From NCBI RefSeq assembly GCF_001422645.1, contig NZ_LMLR01000011.1, positions 62,001 through 126,000 on the forward strand: a stretch of DNA of 64,000 nt, in the 5' to 3' direction. Shown here piece by piece: positions 26,256 through 34,841 of this stretch; the first letter of the stretch is position 1; every line of letters starts with the position of its first letter. The translations under genes and the position numbers were made by a program. Origin of the DNA: Arthrobacter sp. Leaf69. Lineage in GTDB: Bacteria > Actinomycetota > Actinomycetes > Actinomycetales > Micrococcaceae. Below the pieces are notes generated by a model. The model did no database searches and was not told where the DNA came from. It saw only the letters and a program-made list of their open reading frames with translations.

Positions 26256-27389
26256 TTATCGCATGGTGAAGCGGCGGGCCACAAATCCGTTGACGGCGTG
26301 TACCGAAGCCGCCGCCGCTAGCGCCCGGTTCCGTACCGACCATGGTCCGGCCGGGAGGGGCCGCCCCAGCGCCATGTTGATTTCGGATTGCCGGGCAGCC
26401 CGGGCGGCCGCAGCCATGCGGCCGCGTTCGAAGGTCCGGAGTGCCGTCCCGACGTGCGCCCCGTGCAGCGACGCGAGCACCACCGGGGCCAGGGCGGCGG
26501 CGTCGAGCCAGCCCAGGTTCATGCCCTGGCCTCCGATGGGGCTGATCTCGTGGGCAGCGTCCCCGATCAGGACCGTGCGCCCGGTGATCATCCGGCCGGC
26601 CAGCCGCGAGCGGACGCCGAAGCTGCTCAGCATGCTGTTGCTCGCGGGGTCGACGTCGATCCCGGTCCGTTCCCGGATCTGTTGTCCGAGCCAACGGGCG
26701 TCTCCGCCAGTGCCTGACGCGGCGAGGCGGAGCACCCAGCGGCGTAAGTTCCCCGGCAGCGGAAAGGACTCCACGATCCCCTCGGATTCGAGGAAGAGGG
26801 CGGCGTCGGGACCGTACCCGGTGGTGTCGGCGAAGTCGCCCATCAGGTAACGGTCCGGATAGTCCTTCGCGCGGACCGGAACGCCGAGTTGCGGGCGGAT
26901 GGTGGAGCGGACTCCGTCGGCGGCAACGGCGAAGGCCGCCGTATACCGGACCTCCCCGCCTCCCGCCGCGGCGTCCACGGTGACCTGGCAGCCGTCGTCG
27001 TTCAGTTTCGTGACGCGGACACCACGGTGCAGGGCCGCGGGGTCAAGCTGCCGGACACGGTCTTCCAGGATGGCCGCCGTCCGGGCCTGCGGCAGGGACA
27101 GGACAAACGGAAAACTGTCGGAGACGCCCGCAAAGGACATCTCCGCGAGCATCCTGCCACCGCCGACGGCGAGGCCGCGCCTGATAGGGACCCCCTCGCC
27201 CACGAGGTCCGGCGACACGCCGATCCCTTGGAGCGCGTCCAGCGACGGGGGGTGGATGCCGATCGCCCGGGAGTGCGGTTCGGCGTCGGTCCGCTGTTCC
27301 AGGATCCGGACACTCACACCCTGTTGGAGCAGCAGCGCTGCCATGAACAGCCCCACCGGCCCGCCGCCGATCACCAGGACATCAACCAC
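26256..27389 (-). CDS. FAD-dependent aromatic hydroxylase/oxidoreductase of the type III PKS operon
   Basis: This 377-residue flavoprotein has the N-terminal FAD-binding GGGPVGLFMAALLLQQG (Rossmann GxGxxG type, about residues 8-24). A central AVAADGVRSTIR (DG motif) and the C-terminal GRTVLIGDAAHEISPIGGQG (GD motif) make it a class A PHBH-like monooxygenase. It is the third gene of an operon with a type III polyketide synthase and a methyltransferase, whose stop codon it overlaps. By analogy with the flavoprotein SrsC of Streptomyces griseus it may hydroxylate the polyketide phenol toward a quinone; that is inference. Confidence 0.88.
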   Translation of the reverse strand: MVDVLVIGGGPVGLFMAALLLQQGVSVRILEQRTDAEPHSRAIGIHPPSLDALQGIGVSPDLVGEGVPIRRGLAVGGGRMLAEMSFAGVSDSFPFVLSLPQARTAAILEDRVRQLDPAALHRGVRVTKLNDDGCQVTVDAAAGGGEVRYTAAFAVAADGVRSTIRPQLGVPVRAKDYPDRYLMGDFADTTGYGPDAALFLESEGIVESFPLPGNLRRWVLRLAASGTGGDARWLGQQIRERTGIDVDPASNSMLSSFGVRSRLAGRMITGRTVLIGDAAHEISPIGGQGMNLGWLDAAALAPVVLASLHGAHVGTALRTFERGRMAAAARAARQSEINMALGRPLPAGPWSVRNRALAAAASVHAVNGFVARRFTMR

Positions 27390-28080
27390 GGGCGGCCTTG
27401 TCGAGGGTCAGCAGGTTGCGGAACGGGGCGCGCCGGAAGACCTTCCAGCCCGGGGGAGCGGCGGCCTGGAGCTCGGCGTCGGTGTAACTGCGGCGGATGG
27501 AGGTGAGACCGTCCTGCCTGATGTAGGAGCCCCTGAAGGGCAGGGCGCCGGCGAAGAAGAGGGCGTAGGCGGCCGGGCTGCGCCGGAGGTCGTTGTGGAT
27601 GACCCTACCGTGGCAGAGCCCCGCCGATTCGGCCAGGAACACCGGAAGCTCGTCCTCCGCCAGGTGGTGGAGCACATGGTTGGACACCACCAGGTCAAAG
27701 CTCTGGCCCTCGCCGGCCAGGTCGGCCGCCGTCGCCTGCCGGAAGCTCACGCCAGAGCCCTGGTGCCGTTCCGCGGCGAAGCGGCTGGCGCGCGGATCGG
27801 GATCGATCGCTGTGACCTCCAGCCGGAGCCGGTCCCGGGCCGCCCAGCGGGAGAGCATTACCGGCACGTCGCCGCCTCCGCAGCCGATGTCCAGCAGGGT
27901 GGCCGGCGCGCCCTGGCGGAGGCGGGGCCTGAGCTGGCTGACGTAGATGCCGCGCCAGCCGGAGACGGCCCGGTTGACCAGGGCAAACTGGGCATAGGTG
28001 CGGTCCAGCTTGTCCGGGTCGCAGCCGGGCAGGTCCATTTCCTCGACGGCGTGGGACGCACGTTCCCGCAGCAGTGCCAC
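27382..28080 (-). CDS. Class I SAM methyltransferase of the type III PKS operon
   Basis: A 232-residue methyltransferase with the SAM-binding motif LLDIGCGGGDVP, the acidic VTAIDPDPRA strand end and the motif VVSNHVLHHLAEDELP. The start is GTG at 28080-28078, only six bases after the polyketide synthase stop, and its own stop overlaps the start of the hydroxylase. It probably methylates the polyketide product. The SrsB enzyme of the comparable Streptomyces operon is, as I recall, a different, membrane-type methyltransferase, so this is functional analogy rather than orthology. Confidence 0.87.
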   Translation of the reverse strand: MALLRERASHAVEEMDLPGCDPDKLDRTYAQFALVNRAVSGWRGIYVSQLRPRLRQGAPATLLDIGCGGGDVPVMLSRWAARDRLRLEVTAIDPDPRASRFAAERHQGSGVSFRQATAADLAGEGQSFDLVVSNHVLHHLAEDELPVFLAESAGLCHGRVIHNDLRRSPAAYALFFAGALPFRGSYIRQDGLTSIRRSYTDAELQAAAPPGWKVFRRAPFRNLLTLDKAARG

Positions 28081-28086
28081 CGGCTC

Positions 28087-29313
28087 TCAGGCCAGGGCCG
28101 ATTCCGGCTGGGCCGAGGGGGAGGGGGCGGCCGCGTCCCGGGCCGATTGTGTCGCCTCGTCGCGGGCAGGGCTGGTGAGTTTGGTGAACAGCGCGGTTTC
28201 CACAGTGAGTCCGGGGCCGAACGCCATGGAGCAGATCCGTTCCCCGCCGTCGCCGTCGGCAGTGTCAACCGGCGGCTGGTCGAGGATGTGGCGGAGCACG
28301 AACAGCACGGTGGCGCTGCTCATGTTTCCGTAGTTGCGCAGGGTTTCCCGGGCCGGGACCAGCTGCTCGTCGGTCAGGTCCAGCCTGGACTGCACCTTGT
28401 CCAGGATGCTGCGCCCGCCGGGGTGGATGGCCCAGTGCCGGATGTCATGGTAGGGGAGTCCCAGCAGGGTGCTTTCCCGGGACAGGAGCGGTTCGAGGGC
28501 GCCGATGATGTGGTCGTCGATGATGTGTGGGACGTAGTTGCCCAGGACCATCTCGAAGCCTTCGTCGCCGATGTTCCACGCCATGGATTCCTCACCGACC
28601 GGTGTCAGGACCGTCTCGAAGTGGTCCAGTCGCAGCAGCGCAGGCTGGTCCGGGTCCTCACGGGCAGTCACGATGGCCGCTGCCGCGCCGTCGGCAAAAA
28701 GTGCTGAGCCCATGATGGTGTCCGGATCGTTCGAGGTCCGGACGTGCAGGGAGCAGAGTTCGGCGCAGACCACCAGCACGACGGCGTTAGGATCCGCCTC
28801 GCAGAACGATTTGGCTGCCCGCAGCGCAGGGAACGCCGCATAGCAGCCCATAAAACCCAGGTGGTAGCGCTGCACCGCGGGGTTCAGGCCGAGGGCCCGG
28901 ACGATTTTGTAGTCCGGTCCGGGGTTGAAAAACCCGGTACAGGAGACCGTAACGAGGTGAGTTATGTCAAGTAAAGTGATTCCGGGGCTGGCATCCAGGG
29001 CCTTCTGGGCGGCCTCAATGAAGAGCTTGGTGGCTTCGGTGGCGAAGATGTCATTGCGCACCTTGGTGCTGGGACTGAGCAGCAGCCCCGTGTCGGCGTC
29101 GAAGAACCGCGGATTCTCCGCCCGGTGATCCTTGGTCAGTTCGGCCACGGCCGTGTAGCGGGTGTCAATGGCGGCGGAGTCAAAGCACGTGCCGACCAAT
29201 CGTGTGCCCAGCCTGGTGAGGCCCGGCTGGGCCGCAAAAACATCCCGGGCTTCGGTTTGGACCAGGACAGTTGGCGGGACAGCAGTTTCCAGGGACCTCA
29301 GGTAGACCGTCAT
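28087..29313 (-). CDS. Type III polyketide synthase
   Basis: A 408-residue chalcone-synthase-family enzyme that condenses malonyl-CoA onto an acyl starter. The catalytic triad is present: Cys157 in GFMGCYAAFPALR, His297 in HWAIHPGG and Asn330 in NYGNMSSATV. VSCTGFFNPGPD fits the bacterial alkylresorcinol/alkylpyrone synthase branch more than the RppA (tetrahydroxynaphthalene) branch, but product class cannot be fixed from sequence. The last 25 residues are low-complexity Ala/Ser/Pro. It is the first gene of a three-gene operon with a methyltransferase and a flavin hydroxylase. Confidence 0.92.
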   Translation of the reverse strand: MTVYLRSLETAVPPTVLVQTEARDVFAAQPGLTRLGTRLVGTCFDSAAIDTRYTAVAELTKDHRAENPRFFDADTGLLLSPSTKVRNDIFATEATKLFIEAAQKALDASPGITLLDITHLVTVSCTGFFNPGPDYKIVRALGLNPAVQRYHLGFMGCYAAFPALRAAKSFCEADPNAVVLVVCAELCSLHVRTSNDPDTIMGSALFADGAAAAIVTAREDPDQPALLRLDHFETVLTPVGEESMAWNIGDEGFEMVLGNYVPHIIDDHIIGALEPLLSRESTLLGLPYHDIRHWAIHPGGRSILDKVQSRLDLTDEQLVPARETLRNYGNMSSATVLFVLRHILDQPPVDTADGDGGERICSMAFGPGLTVETALFTKLTSPARDEATQSARDAAAPSPSAQPESALA

Positions 29314-29766
29314 GGTTCATTCTCAGTGAGGTCGGCGCAGAAGACAATGGATCCGGCCACGCAAATGCCCGGCAGGCCTTGTTGTTAGATACCGATCTGG
29401 AAGCCCTCTCGGGGTTCGGATCAGAACGCCGATAATCAACATTATGTAAAGTAGAGCTGATTCTGCTGCATCCGATACACGATCACCCCTCCTCCCGACT
29501 GCTGTCGTCGTACGACCGGTATAATTTCGGGATCGACCCGGCCAGGACGATTGCCCTGCCTGATTTGTTCCCCCCGGGCAACAGAATATGGGACACGAGG
29601 CGCTAAGGCGGGAGAGAGATCACGTCGCGGGCGACTCTGAAGTGGGCCGTTGCGGCGCAGTGACAAAGCCTAGCTCCACGCGTACTGTCACAATAATTTC
29701 CTGCCCCGCCACACCTGGCCCGGGCCGCGAACCATCCGTCATCACACCCCCACGGAACGGAACCAC
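29314..29766. other. Divergent intergenic region upstream of the type III PKS operon
   Basis: No convincing gene lies in these 453 bases. The middle is unusually AT-rich for this genome (about 29430-29460, including AATCAACATTATGTAAAG), which suits a promoter for the polyketide operon on the minus strand and possibly an operator, but no clear -35/-10 pair stands out. Another AT-rich patch near 29690 (CACAATAATTTCC) may serve the plus-strand gene at 29767. Confidence 0.4.
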
Positions 29767-30195
29767 ATGACCGCCGCCGCCAGGCGAACGCCCGTCGCCG
29801 TCAAACGCGCCCAACTCCTCGTGGCCTCCGGGGCGCTCGTCGGCCTGATCGGGATGGTGGCATCAATCCCGCTCGGCCAGTACCTCCTGGGCTCGGTCTT
29901 CGCCGTTACCGGGGCGGCCATCATCATCGGCGGAGGCGCCCCGGCAGACGCCGCTCTCCGGGCGTCCGTCGCCGCAGCCCTGCGCCCAGGTGAAATGCGG
30001 CGCCGCGGAGTCACACTGCGCTGGCTGCTGGCCGTCATGACGATCGCACCCGCTATTCCAGAGGGAGCGTTCGCCATCATCCATAACGACGATTACGTCC
30101 CGATCGCCATAGCAGTGCTCGGCATGGCCGCGACCCTCACCCTCGCGGCGAAAGACTGCAGGGGGCATTACCGCGGAGCCGCCGCCGCCGAGTAG
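29767..30195 (+). CDS. Small multi-spanning membrane protein, unknown function
   Basis: A 142-residue protein with four predicted membrane helices (about 15-35, 38-58, 82-102 and 108-126), for example LLVASGALVGLIGMVASIPL and YVPIAIAVLGMAATLTLAA. No family is recognised. It ends in a basic and then Ala-rich tail. It starts at ATG 29767 with no strong ribosome site. An IS110-type element is inserted just downstream, so the original 3' neighbourhood may have been changed. Confidence 0.65.
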   Translation: MTAAARRTPVAVKRAQLLVASGALVGLIGMVASIPLGQYLLGSVFAVTGAAIIIGGGAPADAALRASVAAALRPGEMRRRGVTLRWLLAVMTIAPAIPEGAFAIIHNDDYVPIAIAVLGMAATLTLAAKDCRGHYRGAAAAE

Positions 30196-30269
30196 GCAAC
30201 TCCCCGGACCAGTCCCGAGGCGCCGCTGTCAGCCCCGTTACCTTTTTCGTAGCCCGTTCCTGTTGCAGG

Positions 30270-30480
30270 ATGAGGGTGTGCTGGCCTGCCGGCCCCGGCA
30301 TGATTGCCGCCCCCAGTCATCAATGATCCGGGGGGTGTTGTCACCGGGGTCCGGTAGGTGCCGGAGAGACCGCTAATAGAGGCAGGACAGGTTGGGATCG
30401 TCGTGCGTAACGTGGATGCCGGGCTCTGACACCGCGGACAGTCCAGCACAGGTATCAGCCGCTGTGACTGGGAGGTACAG
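30270..30480 (+). ncRNA. Candidate bridge RNA of the IS110 element
   Basis: In the IS110 group a structured RNA from the non-coding end before the recombinase gene pairs with donor and target DNA. Here about 210 bases before the GTG contain several possible hairpins: TGCCG/CGGCA near 30287-30300, a CCCCC/GGGGG stem enclosing ATCAATGAT near 30310-30335, and further GC-rich stems toward 30440. The exact RNA ends and the guide loops are not determined. The call rests on family knowledge plus visible structure. Confidence 0.4.
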
Positions 30481-31680
30481 GTGATCGGAAACCACGAAAG
30501 CATTGATGTCTTCATCGGCCTGGACGTCGGCAAGGGCGAGCACCACGCCGTTGCAGTGGACAGGGCCGGTAAGAAACTCTTCGACAAGGCTTTACCCAAC
30601 GACGAGGCCCGGCTGCGCGAAATACTGGCTTCTCTGAGCAGACATGGCCGCATTCTGCTGGTCGTTGACCAGCCCGCGACGATCGGTGCACTCCCCGTCG
30701 CGGTTGCTCAGGCCACCGGTGTCACTGTCGGATACCTGCCGGGGCTGGCGATGCGACGGATCGCGGACCTGCACCCTGGCGAAGCGAAAACCGACGCCCG
30801 GGACGCGTTCATCATCGCCGAAGCTGCCCGGACCATGCCACACACACTGCGCTCCATCCAGATTGCCGACGAACAACTCGCCGAGCTGACCATGCTCTGC
30901 GGCTTCGACGACGACCTGGCCAAACAGGCCACGGCGACATCGAACCGGATCCGCGGCCTGCTGACCCAGATCCACCCCGCACTGGAGCGTGTCCTTGGCC
31001 CGCGTCTGGACCACCCGGCAGTATTGGATCTGCTGCGGACCTGGCCGACCCCCGAAGCTTTGCGCCATGCCGGCCGGCGCCGGATCGGGAACCGGCTCAC
31101 AAAGCTTGCGCCCCGGATGGGCGAACGCCTCGCCGGCGAGATCATTGACGCACTGGGCCAACAAACGGTCGCCGTCATCGGGACAAACGCTGCCACGATC
31201 GTGCTGCCCCAACTGGCCCGGATGCTCGCCGACATACGCGAGTCCCGGGACGCCGTATTCACCCGGGTCGAAGCCCTCGTGGAGGCCCACCCTCTTCACC
31301 CGGTCCTGACGTCACTCCCGGCGGTCGGCGTCAGGACCGCAGCACGGATCCTCACCGAGGTCGTCGGCAAAGACTTCGCATCCGCAGGGCACCTGGCCTC
31401 CTACGCAGGCCTGGCACCGGTGACCTGGCGATCCGGGTCTTCCATCCGCGGTGACCACCCATCGCGGAAAGGAAACAAGATCCTCAAGCGAGCCCCGTTC
31501 CTCTCCGCGTTCGCCGCACTGAAGGATCCTCTGTCGAGGGCCTACTACGACCGGAAACGAGCCGAAGGCAAACGCCACAACCAGGCCCTCATCGCTCTCG
31601 CCCGCCGCCGATGCGACACCCTCTACGCCATGCTCAGAGACGGCACCTTCTACGAACCACGGCTACCCTCAGCCGCTTGA
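30481..31680 (+). CDS. IS110-family transposase (DEDD recombinase)
   Basis: This 399-residue transposase has a RuvC-like N-terminal domain with FIGLDVGKGEHH (Asp15), VVDQPATIGAL (Asp63 at the usual Glu/Asp position), and KTDARDAFIIAEAAR (Asp105 and Asp108). A helical middle follows. The C-terminal transposase_20 domain has LPAVGVRTAARILTE, YAGLAPVTWRSGSS with a candidate nucleophile Ser318, and KGNKILKRAPFLSAFAAL. It starts at GTG 30481 after GGGAGG and looks intact, so the element may still be active. Confidence 0.93.
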   Translation: MIGNHESIDVFIGLDVGKGEHHAVAVDRAGKKLFDKALPNDEARLREILASLSRHGRILLVVDQPATIGALPVAVAQATGVTVGYLPGLAMRRIADLHPGEAKTDARDAFIIAEAARTMPHTLRSIQIADEQLAELTMLCGFDDDLAKQATATSNRIRGLLTQIHPALERVLGPRLDHPAVLDLLRTWPTPEALRHAGRRRIGNRLTKLAPRMGERLAGEIIDALGQQTVAVIGTNAATIVLPQLARMLADIRESRDAVFTRVEALVEAHPLHPVLTSLPAVGVRTAARILTEVVGKDFASAGHLASYAGLAPVTWRSGSSIRGDHPSRKGNKILKRAPFLSAFAALKDPLSRAYYDRKRAEGKRHNQALIALARRRCDTLYAMLRDGTFYEPRLPSAA

Positions 31681-31852
31681 CGAAAACCATAGAGGCACCC
31701 CCCCGACTCCCCCTGACTCCCCCGGAAGCGAGATTGAGGCAGTCCCCCAACGGCCCGACCGGAAATGCTGGTGCCGCACATTTCTCTCGGATATTGTCAG
31801 CGGTAATTCGTGTGGCTGCTTCCCAGCCGACGCTGATTTGGGGGAATCTTTC

Positions 31853-33678
31853 GTGAGTCCATCTTCTGCCCTGCCCGGGCTCCTGCGCCGTGCCCTGGCT
31901 GCGCTGTGCGCCGTCGCAGTCCTCTCTGTATTTGTCGCTCCGGCGCCTGCAGCCATCGCCAATGAACCGGTTGCCCAGTCGGAACCGGCGGCCGCCGCGG
32001 CGTCGGTGACACTCGAGGGCGACCCCGTGGTCTTCGGGTCCTTGACCGCACGGTTTTCCCCGGCGGCACCGGCTGGCGGGCTGCGGTACGAATACCTGCG
32101 CGACGGCGACCCCATCCCTTACCCCTATCTGGGGCCGTACTCCAGCTTCCGCCCCCAGCCGGAGGACTTCGGCGCCAGAATCTCTGTCCGCGTCACCGCC
32201 ACAGTCGACGGCCACGACCCGGTCGTCATAACGTCAGCCAAAACCGCCCCTGTCATTGGCCGCCTCGAGGTCAGCGCAGCGGCAAGTGGCGAGCCGATCG
32301 TGGGTAAATCCATCAGTTACTCCGTCTTCCTCAGCGGGTTGCCTACCCTGCAGGTGCCGGTCGCAAGGACCTACGCCTGGTATCGGGACGGAGAGCCGAT
32401 CCCCGGAGCCACAGCCGGGCAGTACACGGTCACGGACGAGGATTTCGGCAGGAGCCTCACCGCCGCCGCAGAGTTCACGGCACCGGGATACCGGCCCGTC
32501 AGTGACACAGTCGCCTTCGCGCCGCCATCCACGGCTACCTGAACCTCCCTGCCGAGCCCGTCATTACCTACGCCACCGGCGCGGCCCCCGCGTTTCCCGG
32601 GACTGTGCTGAAGGCGTCCGCCCCTGCCACACAGGAGCCGGCCCCGGCCGGCATGACCTACACCTACCAGTGGGGTTACTCCTCCGGGACCTCCTCCACC
32701 TGGGCCTACGCCATCACCGGGGCAACAGCCCCCACCTATACCGTGCGCCCCGAAGACATCGGCCGGGACATCAGGGTCACCGTCACACCGGTCGCTGCCG
32801 GCTACGTCGGACAATTTAAGGCAAGCTCCTTCAACCACGCCGTGCGGGTCTAAGGACGGTTTACGGCAGCGCCGACACCCACCATCAAGGGCACGGCGAT
32901 GGCGGGCCAACTGCTGACAGCGGTGCCCGGCACCGCCCCGACCCCCGCCGCGGAGAGCGTGCAGTACGTCTGGTACCGCGACGGACAGCGCCTCACTGAG
33001 CATTCGACGGACCCGACGTACCGGCTCACCCGGGACGACGGCGGACACAAAATCACGGTCCGGGTCTTCTACGGCAGGAACGGGTACGTCCAGGCTTCCA
33101 GCCCCGCCTCCGCCGCGGTCCTCCCACCGGGCTACTTCACCAGCGGCCCCGCCTGGATCGTGGGCTCCACCGTCGTCGGGTACGTCGTGAGCGCCCGGAC
33201 CAGCTACACCTCGCCCTCGCCGTCGACAGCGCTTTACCAGTGGTACCGGGACGGGAAACCGATCATCGGCGCCCGGGGCACGTCGTACCGGCTGACGGCG
33301 GCCGACCAGTGGCGCCAGATCACCTTCAAGGTCACGTTCAAGCGGGCAAACACCGTTGACCTCAGCGTGGTCTCGCGGGCCATCAAGCCCCTGGCGGTGT
33401 TCACCAAACTTCCCGCTCCTGTCGTACGGGGCACATACACCGCCGGCCAGCTCCTTCGAGCCTCGGTGACCCTGTCGACCCCCGCAGCGACCTCCGTGAC
33501 CTGGCAGTGGTTCCGGGACGGGAGGCCGATCGCCGGCGCCACGGGCCCGAGCTACCGGCTCACCCGCTACGACCGGGACCGGTTCGTCCACGTCGTAGCA
33601 ACCTACAGGAAGGCCAACTACCTGAGCTCGCCCCGCCCGTCAGCCCTCCGCTGGGTGCCAGGGCCCACCACTGTTTGA
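31853..33678 (+). pseudogene. Broken secreted protein with WYRDG-type Ig-like repeats
   Basis: The gene starts at GTG 31853 after GGGGGAA and encodes a signal peptide (LAALCAVAVLSVFVAPAPAA). Repeated domains of about 90-100 residues follow, each with a core like YAWYRDGEPIPGAT, YVWYRDGQRL, YQWYRDGKPIIGA or WQWFRDGRPIAGAT. The first frame stops at 32540-32542. The same protein continues in another frame (from about 32530, with LNLPAEPVITYATG), consistent with loss of one base. That frame is cut by TAA 32851-32853 and then runs on to 33678. Such repeats occur in cell-wall proteins of Micrococcaceae. Two lesions make a sequencing error less likely. Confidence 0.75.
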
Positions 33679-33693
33679 TGTAGGCTGACTGGA

Positions 33694-33730
33694 GTTTCAC
33701 CAGTTTCACCGGTTTCACCCGGATTCACCC
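33694..33730 (+). repeat. Short tandem repeat forming the leader of the AAA ATPase gene
   Basis: Three adjacent 9-base units GTTTCACC plus A, G or C (33694-33702, 33703-33711 and 33712-33720) are followed by a diverged fourth (GATTCACCC, 33722-33730). A -10-like TAGGCT at 33681-33686 would start the RNA near 33693, and AGGAGG follows at 33731, so the array would fill the whole leader. Confidence 0.8.
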
Positions 33731-33740
33731 AGGAGGCCCC

Positions 33741-34826
33741 GTGCAAAACCCCTTCAAACCGACGGCCGGTGCCACACCGCCGGACCTGATCGGGCGCGCC
33801 GGCCTGTTGGACGAATTCGAGTACGGCCTCCGCCAGGGCTCTGGCGCTCCGGGACTTCTCACCATCATCACCGGGGCCAGAGGCATCGGCAAGACCGTCA
33901 TGTTGAGCGCCGCGGAAGAAATCGCCAGGACTCATGGCTGGGCAGTCATCTCCCGGACGGCCAACCCCGGGTTCCTTGCCAAGATCGGCGACGACATGCT
34001 CCGCCTTCTCGACGAGCTCGGTGACGGCCCGCCTGCCCGGAAGGTCACCGCCTTCTCCGCCGCAGGGTTCGGGCTGACCACCCAACTCCCCCAGGAGCGC
34101 GTTCCCGACTGGCGTCGGACCGGAGAGGAGCTGCTGGGCCTGCTGCAGGCAAAAGGTACAGGCCTGGTCATCACCATTGACGAGATCCACGCCGTCGACC
34201 GCGCGGAAATCTCCCAGCTGGCCTCCGACGTGCAACACTTCATCCGTCAAGGGCTGCCCATCGGCCTGATCTTCGCCGGACTCCCCTCCGCCGTGTCTGA
34301 TCTGCTCAACGAAGGCGTCGCGACTTTCCTCCGCCGGGCCGACAGGATAAACCTTCACGAGGCGGCCATCACAGAAGTCACTGCGTCATACCGGGAGCTT
34401 TTCAGTCGGAGCGGCATCGACGTCTCCCCCGCCCACATCACCGAGGCTGCGGAAGCTACTGAGGGCTACCCCTTCCTCATTCAGCTTGTCGGCTACTACC
34501 TGTGGATGGAAGCCGACAAGGCGGGTTGGACCCTTAACGAGGACAATGTCCAGATGGCAATCACCGCCTCTCAACGACGCAACACGCTGGTTGTCGTGGA
34601 GTCCGCGTTGTCGGACATCTCTGAGAAGGACCGTGCATTCCTGGACGCCATGGCCGAGCAGGACGGCGCATCGACCGCCGCCCAGATCGGGCAGGCCATT
34701 GGGTCCAAACCCAATGTGGTCTCGAAGTACCGCAACAGGCTCATCGCCGCGGGCCTGATCGAATCAGCCGGTTACGGAAAGGTTGACTTCGCCATTCCCG
34801 GCCTGCGCCAGTACCTCCGAAGCTGA
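33741..34826 (+). CDS. Orphan AAA/STAND-like ATPase with C-terminal winged helix
   Basis: The 361-residue protein has a P-loop ATPase domain with Walker A GARGIGKT at 45-52 and Walker B VITIDEIHAVD with Asp147-Glu148. A helical lid follows (YPFLIQLVGYYLWMEA). The C-terminal winged helix (about 300-361, TAAQIGQAIGSKPNVVSKYRNRLIAAGLIES) should bind DNA. It resembles the archaeal-ATPase/Orc1-like group often found on mobile DNA, where roles range from replication to regulation; none can be chosen. GTG 33741 follows a perfect AGGAGG. The region around it is accessory. Confidence 0.8.
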   Translation: MQNPFKPTAGATPPDLIGRAGLLDEFEYGLRQGSGAPGLLTIITGARGIGKTVMLSAAEEIARTHGWAVISRTANPGFLAKIGDDMLRLLDELGDGPPARKVTAFSAAGFGLTTQLPQERVPDWRRTGEELLGLLQAKGTGLVITIDEIHAVDRAEISQLASDVQHFIRQGLPIGLIFAGLPSAVSDLLNEGVATFLRRADRINLHEAAITEVTASYRELFSRSGIDVSPAHITEAAEATEGYPFLIQLVGYYLWMEADKAGWTLNEDNVQMAITASQRRNTLVVVESALSDISEKDRAFLDAMAEQDGASTAAQIGQAIGSKPNVVSKYRNRLIAAGLIESAGYGKVDFAIPGLRQYLRS

Positions 34827-34841
34827 TCGTGCAGGGGGCAG

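Larger units (their letters stand above)
30240..31715 (+). mobile_element. IS110-family insertion sequence (approximate ends)
   Basis: The element has a DEDD-type IS110 transposase gene preceded by about 240 bases of non-coding sequence and followed by a short tail (ACCATAGAGGCACCCC) of the sort seen at IS110 right ends. IS110 elements make no clear terminal inverted repeats or target duplications, so both ends here are estimates. The long non-coding left end is the place where the IS110 group encodes its bridge RNA. It lies between a small membrane-protein gene and a broken secreted-protein gene. Confidence 0.65.

Noticed and set aside
29442..29770. Short open frames in the polyketide upstream region
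   Set aside because: They lack ribosome sites and codon bias and overlap on both strands.
31681..31852. Clear inverted repeats marking the IS right end
   Set aside because: None were found; IS110 elements usually lack them, so the end is given only as an estimate.
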